A stretch of 64,000 bases of DNA from Mesorhizobium sp. M2A.F.Ca.ET.046.03.2.1 (GCF_003952425.1 NZ_CP034449.1:6746001-6810000); one strand, 5' to 3'; counted from the stretch's first letter, positions 41,258 through 50,389 are shown. Translations and numbers: made by a program. The notes: generated from the letters alone by a model not told the origin.

Positions 41258-42427
41258 CTAGCGGAGACTGGGGAAGCGACGCCGGGTCCAGTCCCCCGGC
41301 GGGACCAATCCCCCTACACGGAAGTTGAAGGATAGGACCCTCGTCGCATCGGCGTCGACCTCGCAGCGGAAGCTCAGATCGTACCATTGGGTTGTCGTGC
41401 TGAAGGCGGCCTGCGGAGGGTTGAGAACATTGCCCTGCTTCAGGGGGATGGTCGGCAGCCATTTCGGCGCGTAGTCGGCACTTTGCAGTTCCTGGTTCAG
41501 GACGTTGGCGCAAAGATTGGCTATGCGCTGATCGCGCGGCACGTTCTCCATCGAGCTCGTAGCCTGCATATTGCCGGTCGCACCCGGCGAGTAAAGTTTC
41601 CTGACGCCCGGCAGGCCGGAATAGATCGGCGCTCCCGCAGCCGCGCTGTCGGCGGAGTTCGACCTTGCCGGGTTCCCGCTTGGCGCTCTCAAGGCTCTTG
41701 CGGATTTGAACTTCATCGCCTTGGAAGGTTTTGCCTTTTCGGCCATGGATGGAGGCGCGGGCTTGTCGCCTGACTCGGCCGTCAATGGCTTTAACGGCAC
41801 GGCCGCAGGCTTTTCGGCGGTTTCCGGAGCTGTTTCCTGCTTGTCCTGCTGCTGTTTGTCAGCATCCTCCGTCGCCTGCTTCTCCTCGCTTTGAGCGGGT
41901 TTTTCCTCCGTCGCGGCGGTTGCCGGTTTCTCTTGAGGCTTATTGGCGTCAGCCTGCTGCTCGGGCGTTGCAGGCGAAGCGGGCTGGCCGGGCGCGGGCT
42001 TCGGCGCGACCGGCGGCTTCGCGGGCTCATTCTGGGTCGGCGATGGCGCATTGGCCGGAGCGCTGCCCCCGTTCAGAGATTTCTCCGGGCCGGTATCCTT
42101 CTCGCCGTACTGGAAAACGCGCTTCAGAACCGGGATGTCCTGCGGCTTCGGCGGCTGCGGAGCCGGTGGCTTCGGAGCCGGCTGCTCAGGCGGCTTTTCG
42201 ACCTTCTGTTCAGGTTTCGGCTCCGGCGGCTTCGGAGCAGGCTTCGGCTTTGGCTGTTCCGGCGGCGGCACGATCGCGACGTTGACCGGCTGTTCCTGCT
42301 GGTCCGGCTGTTGCTCGGGCCTCGGCAGGCCAAAGAACAGGAACGCTGCAATCAGGACATGCAGGAACAGCGATGCGGCCAAGGCCCATCGCCAATTCCG
42401 AAACCATTCCCGCATCTTGCCGTTCAT
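41258..42427 (-). CDS. DUF930 protein with long Pro/Lys/Glu-rich linker
   Basis: A 389-residue protein with an N-terminal membrane anchor (WRWALAASLFLHVLIAAFLF), a low-complexity Pro/Lys/Glu/Ala-rich segment (about residues 40-250, TonB-like) and a C-terminal DUF930 domain (RIANLCANVLNQELQSADYA, WYDLSFRCEVDADATRVLSF). Such proteins are confined to rhizobia and relatives and probably reach across the periplasm. The start at 42427 (MNGKMREW) is the best of several. Not obviously part of the polyol pathway. Confidence 0.8.
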   Translation of the reverse strand: MNGKMREWFRNWRWALAASLFLHVLIAAFLFFGLPRPEQQPDQQEQPVNVAIVPPPEQPKPKPAPKPPEPKPEQKVEKPPEQPAPKPPAPQPPKPQDIPVLKRVFQYGEKDTGPEKSLNGGSAPANAPSPTQNEPAKPPVAPKPAPGQPASPATPEQQADANKPQEKPATAATEEKPAQSEEKQATEDADKQQQDKQETAPETAEKPAAVPLKPLTAESGDKPAPPSMAEKAKPSKAMKFKSARALRAPSGNPARSNSADSAAAGAPIYSGLPGVRKLYSPGATGNMQATSSMENVPRDQRIANLCANVLNQELQSADYAPKWLPTIPLKQGNVLNPPQAAFSTTTQWYDLSFRCEVDADATRVLSFNFRVGGLVPPGDWTRRRFPSLR

Positions 42428-42565
42428 TGCGCCCGATGTGGAACGAAATGGCGGCGGCTTCAAGCACCGGGCCGGGATTTGCGCGAGCTGCCGGCCTGGC
42501 AAGTCGGTGATCGGAGGGCCCCGTAGCGTAAGATCAAGCCGGATCAAAGGCCTGCAGGAATTGGC

Positions 42566-43939
42566 TTACACCAGCATGCCCATCGGGTTTTCGATCATGC
42601 GCTTGAAGGCGCCGAGCAGTTCGGCGCCGAGCGCGCCGTCGACCGCGCGGTGGTCGGTCGAAAGCGTCACTGACATCACCGTGGCAATCTTGATCTCACC
42701 CTTCTTCACCACCGCACGCTCCTCGCCCGCGCCGACCGCCAGGATCGTCGCATGCGGCGGGTTGATGACGGCGGCAAAGTCCTTGATGCCGAACATGCCG
42801 AGATTGGACACCGCCGTCGTGCCGCCCTGATACTCTTCCGGCTTCAGCTTGCGGCTCCTGGCACGGCTGGCCAAATCCTTCATCTCGTTGGAGATCACCG
42901 ACAGCGTCTTTTCATCGGCATGCCGGATGATCGGCGTGATCAGGCCGCCGGGGATCGACACGGCGACGCCGACATCGGCGTGCTTGTGCTTGACCATGGC
43001 GTTCTCGGTCCAGGAGGCGTTCGCATCCGGCACCGCCATCAGCGCCATCGCCATCGCCTTGATCACCATGTCATTGACCGAGAGCTTGTAGGCCGGAACC
43101 TCGCCCTTGTCGGTCTCCCTCATGGGTGCTGAGGCATTCAACTGCGTGCGCAACGCCAGAAGCGCGTCGAGCTCGCAGTCCAGCGTCAGATAGAAATGCG
43201 GGATGGTGGACTTCGCCTCGACCAGGCGGCGCGCGATGGTCTTGCGCATGTTGTCATGCGGAACGAGCTCGTAGGAGCCTTCGGCGAACAGCTTCAGCAC
43301 CTGGTCGTCCGACATCGGCTTGGGCGCGGGCGCCGGGGCGAACGGGACTTCGGCCGGAATCTCGGCGGCCGGCTTAGCGAGGGTGGCCGTGCCTTTCGCT
43401 GCGACCGCGGCCTCGACGTCGGCGCGCACGACACGGCCGCGCGGGCCGCTGCCTGCCATGGCCGAGAGGTCCAGATTTGCCTCACGGGCCAAGCGTCGAG
43501 CCAAAGGCGTGGCTCGGGCGGGCCCCTGCGATTGGCTGATCTCCCCCCTTGTGGGGGAGACGGCCGGCAGGTCTGAGGGGGGCCGGACGGAATGAGAGGT
43601 TGGCGGGACAACGCCCGCACCTGTCGGCTGCGCCGACATCTCGCCCACGAGGGGGGAGATTGGCGCCTTGTTCTGCGGCGTCTCAGCCGAATACACTTCA
43701 TCGTCGGCATAGATCCAGGCGACGGGCTCACCGACGGGAATGTCGACGCGCTCCTTGCCAGTGACGTTGCGAAGCGTGCCGCTGGCCGGCGCGTCGATCT
43801 CCATCGCCGCCTTGTCGGTCTCGATCTCGAAGAGCACGTCACCCTTCTTGACGCGAGCGCCCTCCTCGGCGAACCAGCGCGAGATCTGGCCGGTCGCCAT
43901 GTCCATGTCGACCTTGGGAAGAATGACTTCTGTCGGCAT
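42566..43939 (-). CDS. Dihydrolipoamide acyltransferase (E2) of an acetoin-dehydrogenase-like complex
   Basis: A 457-residue E2. It has a lipoyl domain (lipoyl Lys43 in EIETDKAAMEID), a linker, an E1/E3-binding domain (ATPLARRLAREANLDLSAMA, then GPRGRVVRADVEA) and a catalytic domain with STDHRAVDGALGAELL. Residues 94-134 of the linker are encoded by a palindromic repeat element (see 43538-43660). It transfers the acyl group from E1 to CoA. No E3 gene is nearby, so a shared dihydrolipoamide dehydrogenase must be used. Confidence 0.92.
   Translation of the reverse strand: MPTEVILPKVDMDMATGQISRWFAEEGARVKKGDVLFEIETDKAAMEIDAPASGTLRNVTGKERVDIPVGEPVAWIYADDEVYSAETPQNKAPISPLVGEMSAQPTGAGVVPPTSHSVRPPSDLPAVSPTRGEISQSQGPARATPLARRLAREANLDLSAMAGSGPRGRVVRADVEAAVAAKGTATLAKPAAEIPAEVPFAPAPAPKPMSDDQVLKLFAEGSYELVPHDNMRKTIARRLVEAKSTIPHFYLTLDCELDALLALRTQLNASAPMRETDKGEVPAYKLSVNDMVIKAMAMALMAVPDANASWTENAMVKHKHADVGVAVSIPGGLITPIIRHADEKTLSVISNEMKDLASRARSRKLKPEEYQGGTTAVSNLGMFGIKDFAAVINPPHATILAVGAGEERAVVKKGEIKIATVMSVTLSTDHRAVDGALGAELLGAFKRMIENPMGMLV
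43538..43660. repeat. Rhizobial palindromic repeat inserted in the E2 gene
   Basis: The ends are near-identical inverted copies (ATCTCCCCCCTTGTGGG at the left; the reverse complement of the right end is ATCTCCCCCCTCGTGGG). The 123-bp length keeps the reading frame and adds about 41 residues of Pro/Ser/Gly-rich linker (PLVGEM and SPTRGEI flank it). Confidence 0.75.
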
Positions 43940-43942
43940 CGC

Positions 43943-44944
43943 TCAGCGGACCCCTTTCACGAGGTCGCGCGCTGCGGCGATGATGTCGGGAACCTGCGGC
44001 ACGGTGGCCTTTTCCAGGTCCGGATTGTAAGGGATCGGCGTCTCGGCGCCGCCCAGGCGCACGATCGGCGCATCGAGATAATCGAAGGCCTCGCTTTCGG
44101 CGACTAGCGCGCTTACTTCCGCGCCGATGCCGAGCGTCTTCACCGCTTCGTAGACGCAAAGCAGGCGCGAGGTTTTCTTCACGCTGTCGATGATGGTCTG
44201 CCTGTCGATCGGGCGGATGGTGCGCAAGTCGACCACCTCGATGTCGATGCCTTCGCCTTCCAGCGCGGCAGCAGCGTCAAGCGCCTTCTGCACCATGATC
44301 GACGTGGCGACGATGGTGAGGTCGCGACCTTCGCGGCGGATCTCGGCCTTGCCGATCGGAACGGTATAGTGGCCTTCCGGCACATGGCCCTTCATCTTGT
44401 AGAGCAGCTTGTGCTCGAAGATCATCACCGGATCCGGATCGGCAACGGCGGCCAGCAGCATGCCCTTGGCATCGTGCGGCGTCGCCGGCTGGATCACCTT
44501 CAGGCCAGGCACATGGCCGAGCCAGGCTTCCAGGCTCTGGCTGTGTTGGGCGGCTGCACCCGTGCCGGAGCCGGCAGGGAAACGCATCACAACCGGCACC
44601 GAGACCTCGCCGCCCAGCATGAAGCGCATCTTGGCCGCCTGGTTGACGATCTGCTCCATGCCGAGCGTGGCGAAATCCGAGAACTGGAATTCGAAGATCG
44701 GCCGCATGCCGGTGACGGCCGCGCCAACCGCGACGCCTGCACCGCCCAGTTCGGAAATCGGCGTGTCGATCACCCGGTCGGTGCCGTACCGTTCGACGAG
44801 GTCGCCGGTCACCTGGAAGGCGCCGCCATAAACGCCGATATCCTCGCCCATCAGGAAGACGCGCTCGTCCATGTCCATGGCGATCGCCATGGCTTCCTGG
44901 ATCGCCTGGGCGTAGCTCAGTTCACGCACCGCGGCGTCCATCAC
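43943..44944 (-). CDS. TPP-dependent dehydrogenase E1 beta (AcoB-like)
   Basis: A 333-residue E1 beta subunit. The transketolase pyrimidine-binding part shows [18 protein letters not shown] and [35 protein letters not shown] and the C-terminal [16 protein letters not shown] domain resemble acetoin dehydrogenase AcoB more than classical pyruvate dehydrogenase beta. It forms an alpha2-beta2 enzyme with the upstream gene, which it overlaps by ATGA. Confidence 0.9.
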   Translation of the reverse strand: MMDAAVRELSYAQAIQEAMAIAMDMDERVFLMGEDIGVYGGAFQVTGDLVERYGTDRVIDTPISELGGAGVAVGAAVTGMRPIFEFQFSDFATLGMEQIVNQAAKMRFMLGGEVSVPVVMRFPAGSGTGAAAQHSQSLEAWLGHVPGLKVIQPATPHDAKGMLLAAVADPDPVMIFEHKLLYKMKGHVPEGHYTVPIGKAEIRREGRDLTIVATSIMVQKALDAAAALEGEGIDIEVVDLRTIRPIDRQTIIDSVKKTSRLLCVYEAVKTLGIGAEVSALVAESEAFDYLDAPIVRLGGAETPIPYNPDLEKATVPQVPDIIAAARDLVKGVR

Positions 44945-45969
44945 GCTTGCTCCGTGTAAACATAGTTTTCGAGGGTGGCGATCTCGGGCGCCGGGCTCGC
45001 CTTGGCGAACTCGATGCCGTCGGCGATCTCCTTGGCGACCGCGTCGCGGATCGCCTCAATGCCCTGGTCGTCGATGAAACCGAAATCGCGCAGCTCCGTC
45101 TCGAACAGCGTGATCGGATCGCGGTTCGCCATCCAGTCCTCGATCTCTTCCTTCGTGCGATAGCGGTTGCGATCGCTCTTGGAATGGCCGCGATGACGGT
45201 AGGTCTTGGACTCGATCAGCGTCGGCCCCTCGCCGGCGCGCGCCCGCTCGACCGCGTTGAAGGACGCCTCGGCCACCTCGGAGAAGATGTTGCCGTTGAC
45301 GATGACGCCCGGCATCGAATAGGCGGCCGCTCGTTCGGCGATGTTCTTCACCGCGGTCGAGCGCGCCGTCGAGGTCGACATGCCGTAGCCATTGTTCTCG
45401 CACACGAAGATCACCGGCAGCTTCCAGATCGCCGCCATGTTCAAGGCCTCGTGGAAGGCGCCCTCATTGTTGGCGCCGTCGCCGAAGAAGGAGACGACCA
45501 CCTTGCCGGTCTTCATCCTCTTGGATGAAAGCGCTGCGCCCACGGCAATCGGAATGCCGCCGGCAACGATCCCATTGGCGCCGAGATTGCCCTTGGCGAC
45601 ATCGGCGATGTGCATGGAGCCGCCCCTGCCCTTGCAATAGCCGGTGGTCTTGCCGAAGAACTCGGCGAACATGCGGCTGACCTCCGCGCCCTTGGCGATG
45701 CAATGGCCGTGGCCGCGATGCGTCGAGGTGATCTGGTCATCCTCGGCGAGCGGCATGCAGATGCCCATGGCGCTCGCTTCCTGCCCGATCGACAGGTGCA
45801 TGGTGCCGTGGATGAGGCCGCGCATGTAGCACTCTTCCGCGCCCTCTTCGAAGCGGCGGATGAGGTACATCTTGTGAAGCACCTGTCTCAGTTGCTCTGG
45901 ACGGTACTGGCGATAGACGAAAGGCAGGTTGGCCCGGCTATCCACGACGGCTTTGCTGGCTCCGGCCAT
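44941..45969 (-). CDS. TPP-dependent dehydrogenase E1 alpha (AcoA-like)
   Basis: A 342-residue E1 alpha subunit. The thiamine-diphosphate motif is [20 protein letters not shown], with [33 protein letters not shown] and [10 protein letters not shown], closely following the AcoA pattern of acetoin:DCPIP oxidoreductases. The enzyme class cleaves acyloins (CH3-CO-CHOH-R) to an acyl group on lipoate plus an aldehyde. It starts two bases after the COG4091 gene, so the three enzymes form one operon. Confidence 0.9.
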   Translation of the reverse strand: MAGASKAVVDSRANLPFVYRQYRPEQLRQVLHKMYLIRRFEEGAEECYMRGLIHGTMHLSIGQEASAMGICMPLAEDDQITSTHRGHGHCIAKGAEVSRMFAEFFGKTTGYCKGRGGSMHIADVAKGNLGANGIVAGGIPIAVGAALSSKRMKTGKVVVSFFGDGANNEGAFHEALNMAAIWKLPVIFVCENNGYGMSTSTARSTAVKNIAERAAAYSMPGVIVNGNIFSEVAEASFNAVERARAGEGPTLIESKTYRHRGHSKSDRNRYRTKEEIEDWMANRDPITLFETELRDFGFIDDQGIEAIRDAVAKEIADGIEFAKASPAPEIATLENYVYTEQA

Positions 45970-45971
45970 GA

Positions 45972-47300
45972 TCACGCCTCCACGGTTCCGTAGACGAGCT
46001 TGTCCTGGCGGGCGCGCAGATCGGCGATCTTCGAGCCCGGCGCGGGCGCGGCATTGGCATAGGTGATGAGCTCGCCCTTCTTGATGGGCGCCGTCACGGA
46101 GCCGCCCTGCAGCAGGCCGCAGGGGATCGCGCGCGCCGCATGGGCTTCCGGCGCCGTCATGATCCAGGCGCGGTAGCAATATTCGCCGATGGCATCGAGC
46201 TTGTCGCCGGGCTTCAGGTCCTTCTTGGCGACCGCGCAGACCTCGGCCACGGGCTTTGCCAGCGGCACCATGTCGGCCTTGCCGTAGAGCACGACGCGGG
46301 CGCAGGTCAGCGGCACTTCCAGCGAGGTCAGGTGATAGGGGCGATGGAAGGTGAAATACGGGCCCTTGCCCATCTTCAGGTCTTCCATGCGCTCCGAGAT
46401 GCGCGGATGCGACATGTCGGCCACGACGAAGACGCCCGGCGCGACGCCCTTGCCGATCGAATAGTCGACGACGCCGACCTTCGACAGCACGCCGCCGTCC
46501 TTCTCAGGCACCAGCACCTTCGACAATTCGCCGAGCGTGGCCGCCGGGCCGTGCATCCCGGGCTTGTCGGGAACCAGCCCAGTCGCGTTGGCGATCGCCG
46601 CCATCTCGACCATTGTCTTCGAACCATCGACGAATTCGACCAGCATGCGCACATTCATGTGCCGGCGCTTCGCCTCCTCCTCATAGTCCGGAGGCGTGGC
46701 GTCGATGTTGAGCGGGTTGTTCTTGCCCTTGCCCGCGGCAACGATCGGGTGGCCCATAGCGGAGACGAACTCGATCAGCTCCATGCAGGAAGACGGCTCG
46801 TCGCCGGCGCCCAGGGAATAGGTGACGCCAAGCCGGTCGGCCTCGGCCTTGAGATAGGCGCCGATGGTGACGTCCGCCTCGACATTCATCATCACCAGGT
46901 GCTTGCCATGCTCCATGGCGCGCAGGCCGATCTCGGCGCCGACGGCCGGAACGCCGGTCGCGTCGATCACGACGTCGATGAGGTCATTGCCGATGACAAG
47001 GCTGGAATCGTTGGTGACGGCGATCTTGCCCGCTTCCATGGCAGCGGTCATGGCCGACGCGTTCGACACTTCCCGCGCATGGCCGGTTTCCTGGAAGGCG
47101 ATATCGACGGCCTTGCTGGCCGCCGGCAGGTTGAGTTCGGAAATGGCGCCGATCTCGATGCCGGACATATGGGCGACGCGGGTAACGATGTCGGTTCCCA
47201 TTTCGCCTGAGCCGATTAGGCCGATGCGGATGGGCTTGCCGGACTTGCCGCGTTCCTCGAGATCCCGGGCAAGGCCCGTCAACGAAATATTGGAAGCCAT
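45972..47300 (-). CDS. COG4091 NAD(P)-dependent oxidoreductase with SAF domain (DXR-like/DRL family)
   Basis: A 442-residue protein. The Rossmann domain begins IRIGLIGSGEMGTDIVTRVA (GxGxMG at residues 30-35), followed by a homoserine-dehydrogenase-like catalytic region (EADVTIGAYLKAEADRLGVT, YSLGAGDEPSSCMELIEFVS) and a C-terminal SAF domain (GELITYANAAPAPGS). This is the COG4091 architecture of DRL from Brucella, which converts DXP to MEP. Paralogues with other roles exist. It is first in an operon with AcoA/AcoB/E2-like genes. ATG 47300 follows GGAGGA. Confidence 0.82.
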   Translation of the reverse strand: MASNISLTGLARDLEERGKSGKPIRIGLIGSGEMGTDIVTRVAHMSGIEIGAISELNLPAASKAVDIAFQETGHAREVSNASAMTAAMEAGKIAVTNDSSLVIGNDLIDVVIDATGVPAVGAEIGLRAMEHGKHLVMMNVEADVTIGAYLKAEADRLGVTYSLGAGDEPSSCMELIEFVSAMGHPIVAAGKGKNNPLNIDATPPDYEEEAKRRHMNVRMLVEFVDGSKTMVEMAAIANATGLVPDKPGMHGPAATLGELSKVLVPEKDGGVLSKVGVVDYSIGKGVAPGVFVVADMSHPRISERMEDLKMGKGPYFTFHRPYHLTSLEVPLTCARVVLYGKADMVPLAKPVAEVCAVAKKDLKPGDKLDAIGEYCYRAWIMTAPEAHAARAIPCGLLQGGSVTAPIKKGELITYANAAPAPGSKIADLRARQDKLVYGTVEA

Positions 47301-47346
47301 GCCGCTTATTCCTCCCATATCGCATGCTGTCTGATTGCTTGACGGG

Positions 47347-47359
47347 TATTGAACATATG
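47347..47359. promoter_or_regulatory. Candidate SorC-type operator C
   Basis: TATTGAACATATG lies 47 bp upstream of the COG4091 start, within an AT-rich stretch (47341-47400) that is the likely promoter. It matches operator B in 12 of 13 positions. Confidence 0.5.
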
Positions 47360-47544
47360 TATTTCTGTCAAGACTAATGTCCAAATCTTTGGCCGTTAGT
47401 CGACGCTTTTCGGATTGGTCGAGGCGCGGCCGCGAAAGGCATGGACCATGAGCGCCGCCATCAACCCAATGCGAGCGTGCGCCTGTGGCCGAATGCCGGC
47501 GAAGGCGCTCGACGGACCGCAAGGAGATATCTAGGCGGTAATTG

Positions 47545-48003
47545 TTACTGGCAAACGTCGACCCATATGGCGCCGACCAGATCGGCCATGCGCTGCGGCG
47601 TGATGCGGACAGCGGCGTTGGTGGCGCCGGCAGCGGGGACGACCTCGTCGAAGGCCTTGAGCGACAGATCGCAATAAACGGGAAGCGGCGCCAGCAGGCC
47701 AAACGGACAGACGCCGCCCGGCGGATGGCTGGTGACGGCCAGCACCTCCTCGCCGCCCAACATGCGCGGCTTGCCGCCCATCCTGTCCTTGAACTTGCGG
47801 TTGTCGAGCCTGACGACGCCGCTGGTGACGACCAGCATGGTCTCGTCGCCGACGCGCAGGCAGATCGTCTTGGCGATCTGCGCGGGCATCACGCCATGGG
47901 CTTCCGCCGCCAGCGCCACGGTGGCCGAACTGGCCTCGGTGACGATGACTTCGATGTCGGGCGCATGCCGCGCAAAGAAAGCGCGAACCGATTCCAAGCT
48001 CAT
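47545..48003 (-). CDS. YbaK/EbsC-family aminoacyl-tRNA deacylase
   Basis: A 152-residue single-domain trans-editing protein of the YbaK/ProX type, which removes mischarged amino acids from tRNA. The family core is VALAAEAHGVMPAQIAKTIC, the lysine in AKTI being the conserved one, with LAVTSHPPGGVCPFGL. Single gene, convergent with none; its link to the upstream cluster is only by position. Confidence 0.88.
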   Translation of the reverse strand: MSLESVRAFFARHAPDIEVIVTEASSATVALAAEAHGVMPAQIAKTICLRVGDETMLVVTSGVVRLDNRKFKDRMGGKPRMLGGEEVLAVTSHPPGGVCPFGLLAPLPVYCDLSLKAFDEVVPAAGATNAAVRITPQRMADLVGAIWVDVCQ

Positions 48004-48101
48004 GGTGGGCCCCTCGTCAGGTCTGTCGGATAGCAGCGGTCGGCGAATCGCACGGCTAAGCCATCGTTGGCAAGAGCCAGCGCTTTCCGCCTTCAGGCAT
48101 T

Positions 48102-48133
48102 AAAAAGCCCGCCGGGCGAAACCTCGGCGGGCT
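48102..48133 (-). terminator. Rho-independent terminator of the HTH gene
   Basis: On the minus strand, AGCCCGCCG and CGGCGGGCT (48125-48133 and 48106-48114 on the plus) pair and are followed by four T (48102-48105). Confidence 0.8.
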
Positions 48134-48155
48134 CGAATGGACGCTTTTCGCGCCT

Positions 48156-48422
48156 CTACTGATGCGTGGGCCGATTCTCGGCGGCCGGCACTTTGATCAA
48201 TTCCTCTTCCGGCATCTGCAGCGCGGAAGCGATGCGCCGGAGCTTGGCGGGATCGGCGTCCTTGCCGTCCTCGATGTCGACGATCTCGCCCACGGCCAGG
48301 CCGCAGGTCAAAGACAGTTCCTCGATCGTATATCCCCTCGTTTCGCGAGCGGCCTTCAGCGGATTGAGGCCGGACGCGGCAATGATGTCGTTGGAAACGG
48401 CGTTCCGTGCGGTGTTGGGCAT
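48156..48422 (-). CDS. XRE-type helix-turn-helix protein
   Basis: An 88-residue protein with a Cro/CI-type helix-turn-helix (LKAARETRGYTIEELSLTCG, then AVGEIVDIEDGKDADPAKLR). It starts at MPNTARNAVSND (48422); upstream in-frame codons lack a ribosome site. Probable small transcriptional regulator with unknown targets. Confidence 0.75.
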   Translation of the reverse strand: MPNTARNAVSNDIIAASGLNPLKAARETRGYTIEELSLTCGLAVGEIVDIEDGKDADPAKLRRIASALQMPEEELIKVPAAENRPTHQ

Positions 48423-48714
48423 GGCAACTCCTTTGGATGAAACGGTCGGATGAAATGTGGCGTTGCCTGAGACTGGCGGGAGAATGCTCGTTAACAAATG
48501 ATTTGCCAAGAGCTTAGGCCGTCACGCCATCGTGAAGCGGCATTCCGGCCGGTATCGCAGGCGTCCCACATGTAAGATCGCGCGGCGCCCAATCAAGTTC
48601 TTTTGAAGCTCCGCGACCGGTTTCGCCGGCATTTTCGACGCCTCGATTCGTTAGCTGGCCGTCACCGGCAGCCAAAACCCGGGCGACGGGCGTTTCACGG
48701 AAGGATCGAATGCC

Positions 48715-49320
48715 ATGAATTTGAAATCATTCGCAATTGTGCTCGGCACAGTCTCAAGTGTCATCTGCGGGGAAGCGTGGGCGACGGATGCCGCACGTGT
48801 TCGAGGCACTGTCGTCGGTATAACCGGATCGACGCTGACGGTGAAGGACCGCGACGGCAAGACCGATGCGATCACACTTGCCGACGGCTGGAAGATTTCG
48901 GGTGTCGCCAAGGCATCGGCGGCCGACATCAAGCAGGGCGACTTTCTCGGCATCGCCTCGCTTTCCAAGGCCGATGGCGCCAGCGGGGCGCTGGAAGTCG
49001 TCATCTTTCCCGCGGCGCTGAAGGGCACGGGAGAAGGCGACCGCGACTGGGATCTGCAGCCCAACAGCCGCATGACAAACGGCACCGTGGCCGACGTCAC
49101 CGAAATCCAGGGCCGCACGGTCACGCTTACCTATGACAACGGCCAGAAAAAACAGATCGCGATCCCCCAGACGACGCCGATCGTGACATTCGCCGCTGCC
49201 ACGCCTTCGGATCTGACGCCGGGCGCCGCGGTCTTCGTCAACGCCAAGCGAGGTGGCGATGGCAAGCTCACCGCGAATCGGGTCGTGGTCGGGAATCACG
49301 GCATCGCGCCGCCCATGTGA
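48715..49320 (+). CDS. Exported DUF5666-like protein
   Basis: A 201-residue protein with a signal peptide (MNLKSFAIVLGTVSSVICGE, ending near AWA) and two beta-rich repeats. The first is RVRGTVVGITGSTLTVKDRD and the second NGTVADVTEIQGRTVTLTYD, with LTPGAAVFVNAKRGGDGKLT. This fits the DUF5666 OB-like domain of secreted proteins. Function unknown. Confidence 0.68.
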   Translation: MNLKSFAIVLGTVSSVICGEAWATDAARVRGTVVGITGSTLTVKDRDGKTDAITLADGWKISGVAKASAADIKQGDFLGIASLSKADGASGALEVVIFPAALKGTGEGDRDWDLQPNSRMTNGTVADVTEIQGRTVTLTYDNGQKKQIAIPQTTPIVTFAAATPSDLTPGAAVFVNAKRGGDGKLTANRVVVGNHGIAPPM

Positions 49321-49657
49321 AGCCGCGCAGGCCACCAAGCGACCTGGCAACCTTTCCAAACCCGAACAAGTCAGTGACCGTAACTTGCAATCCGACAGCG
49401 CCGCAGGAACGCCATCCGTTTCGCTTCGGGCATCGGGACAATCGCTCATATGCTGTCGTTAGGACGGATTTGCCACATGGCAACACGCAGGTGAGAGTTC
49501 TACTCGCGACTTCCTCTCTGCCCCGCATTTTTTGCATCGCATATGAACCTTTCCATTGGAGACAGCACTAACCGGTCATGGGCGCCGCGAAGGTGCTCCT
49601 CAACCCAACGGGACGCCAGAATGCCGATCCCAACAACCAATGGAAGGAAATGCTCAA
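49321..49657. other. Gap between exported-protein genes
   Basis: 337 bp with no convincing ORF. The end holds the ribosome site AAGGAAATG before 49658. No terminator or repeat stands out. Confidence 0.5.
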
Positions 49658-49918
49658 ATGACCAACTTCAAGCGTATCACCCTCGCCGCGGCTCTCGTCG
49701 TCTCGGCTTTCGGCTCGGTCTCGGCTCCGGCTTTCGCGGGCACGCATCCGACCGGCGACGGCGGCGCCGTCTGTAAGGGTTCGGGCTCCTGCCTGGTGCT
49801 GCAGCTCGATTGTAAGGGCACCTACACCGACGCCACCGACAAGAACGGCACCGTCTACGGCAAGTGCAGCCACGTCATGAAGGTCGACCCGAAGAGGCGG
49901 CTCAAGCTGGCGAACTGA
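49658..49918 (+). CDS. Small exported protein
   Basis: An 86-residue protein with a clear signal peptide (MTNFKRITLAAALVVSAFGS, cleavage near AFA-G) and a mature part containing four cysteines (AVCKGSGSC, LDCKGTY, GKCSHVM), likely two disulfides. No family recognised. Confidence 0.7.
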   Translation: MTNFKRITLAAALVVSAFGSVSAPAFAGTHPTGDGGAVCKGSGSCLVLQLDCKGTYTDATDKNGTVYGKCSHVMKVDPKRRLKLAN

Positions 49919-49994
49919 TCGCCTGCAGCCGACGGTATGGAAATGGCGGCGGTCGAGGACGGCCGCCGTTTCTGTTTCAGATTCCGTCGATTGA

Positions 49995-50297
49995 TCAGCG
50001 GCGGCTGATAAGAAGGCCGGCAAGCAGTCCGACCACGACAAGTCCGACGGCGGCGGTCGTCGCCGGATGGTCGCGCGCCGTCCGCTCGAGCACCCTGCCC
50101 CTGCGCCTTATTGCCGGCAGCGCCTCGTGAAGGCGGTCGGCAACTTGCGAGTAATAGTCGGACGCCGCCTCGCGGCCATCCTCATAATAGGCGTCACCGC
50201 GGCTGGCCAAAACCTTCTTGAGGTCGTTCAATTGCCGCGAAAGCGCCGCGACCTGCTTGTCGATGTCGAGGTCGGAGAGGGTCGAAAACGATGCCAT
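49995..50297 (-). CDS. DUF883/ElaB-like membrane-anchored protein
   Basis: A 100-residue protein with a coiled-coil N-terminal half (QVAALSRQLNDLKKVLASRG) and a C-terminal anchor (ATTAAVGLVVVGLLAGLLIS). This is the ElaB/YqjD/DUF883 layout, in which E. coli members bind ribosomes at the membrane in stationary phase. That activity here is inferred. Confidence 0.75.
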   Translation of the reverse strand: MASFSTLSDLDIDKQVAALSRQLNDLKKVLASRGDAYYEDGREAASDYYSQVADRLHEALPAIRRRGRVLERTARDHPATTAAVGLVVVGLLAGLLISRR

Positions 50298-50389
50298 GCT
50301 GATTGTCCTTCTCTTCGAGAAGGCCTAACGCACGGACGACGGGCCAGTTCCGGCGGCCCGACCGCGCGGCATCACGTGGAATGATGCCT

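Noticed and set aside
42566..45969. The E1/E2 set as the housekeeping pyruvate dehydrogenase
   Set aside because: The housekeeping genes normally sit with the E3 gene and the lipoyl-containing E1 beta of Rhizobiales. Here E1 beta lacks a lipoyl domain, E3 is absent and motifs follow AcoA/AcoB, so a dedicated complex is more likely.
45972..47300. Annotation of the COG4091 protein as plain homoserine dehydrogenase or FlgA
   Set aside because: The SAF domain alone causes FlgA-type misnaming, and the gene context (PTS, acyloin-cleaving complex) does not fit homoserine metabolism. The DRL/COG4091 architecture matches along the full length.
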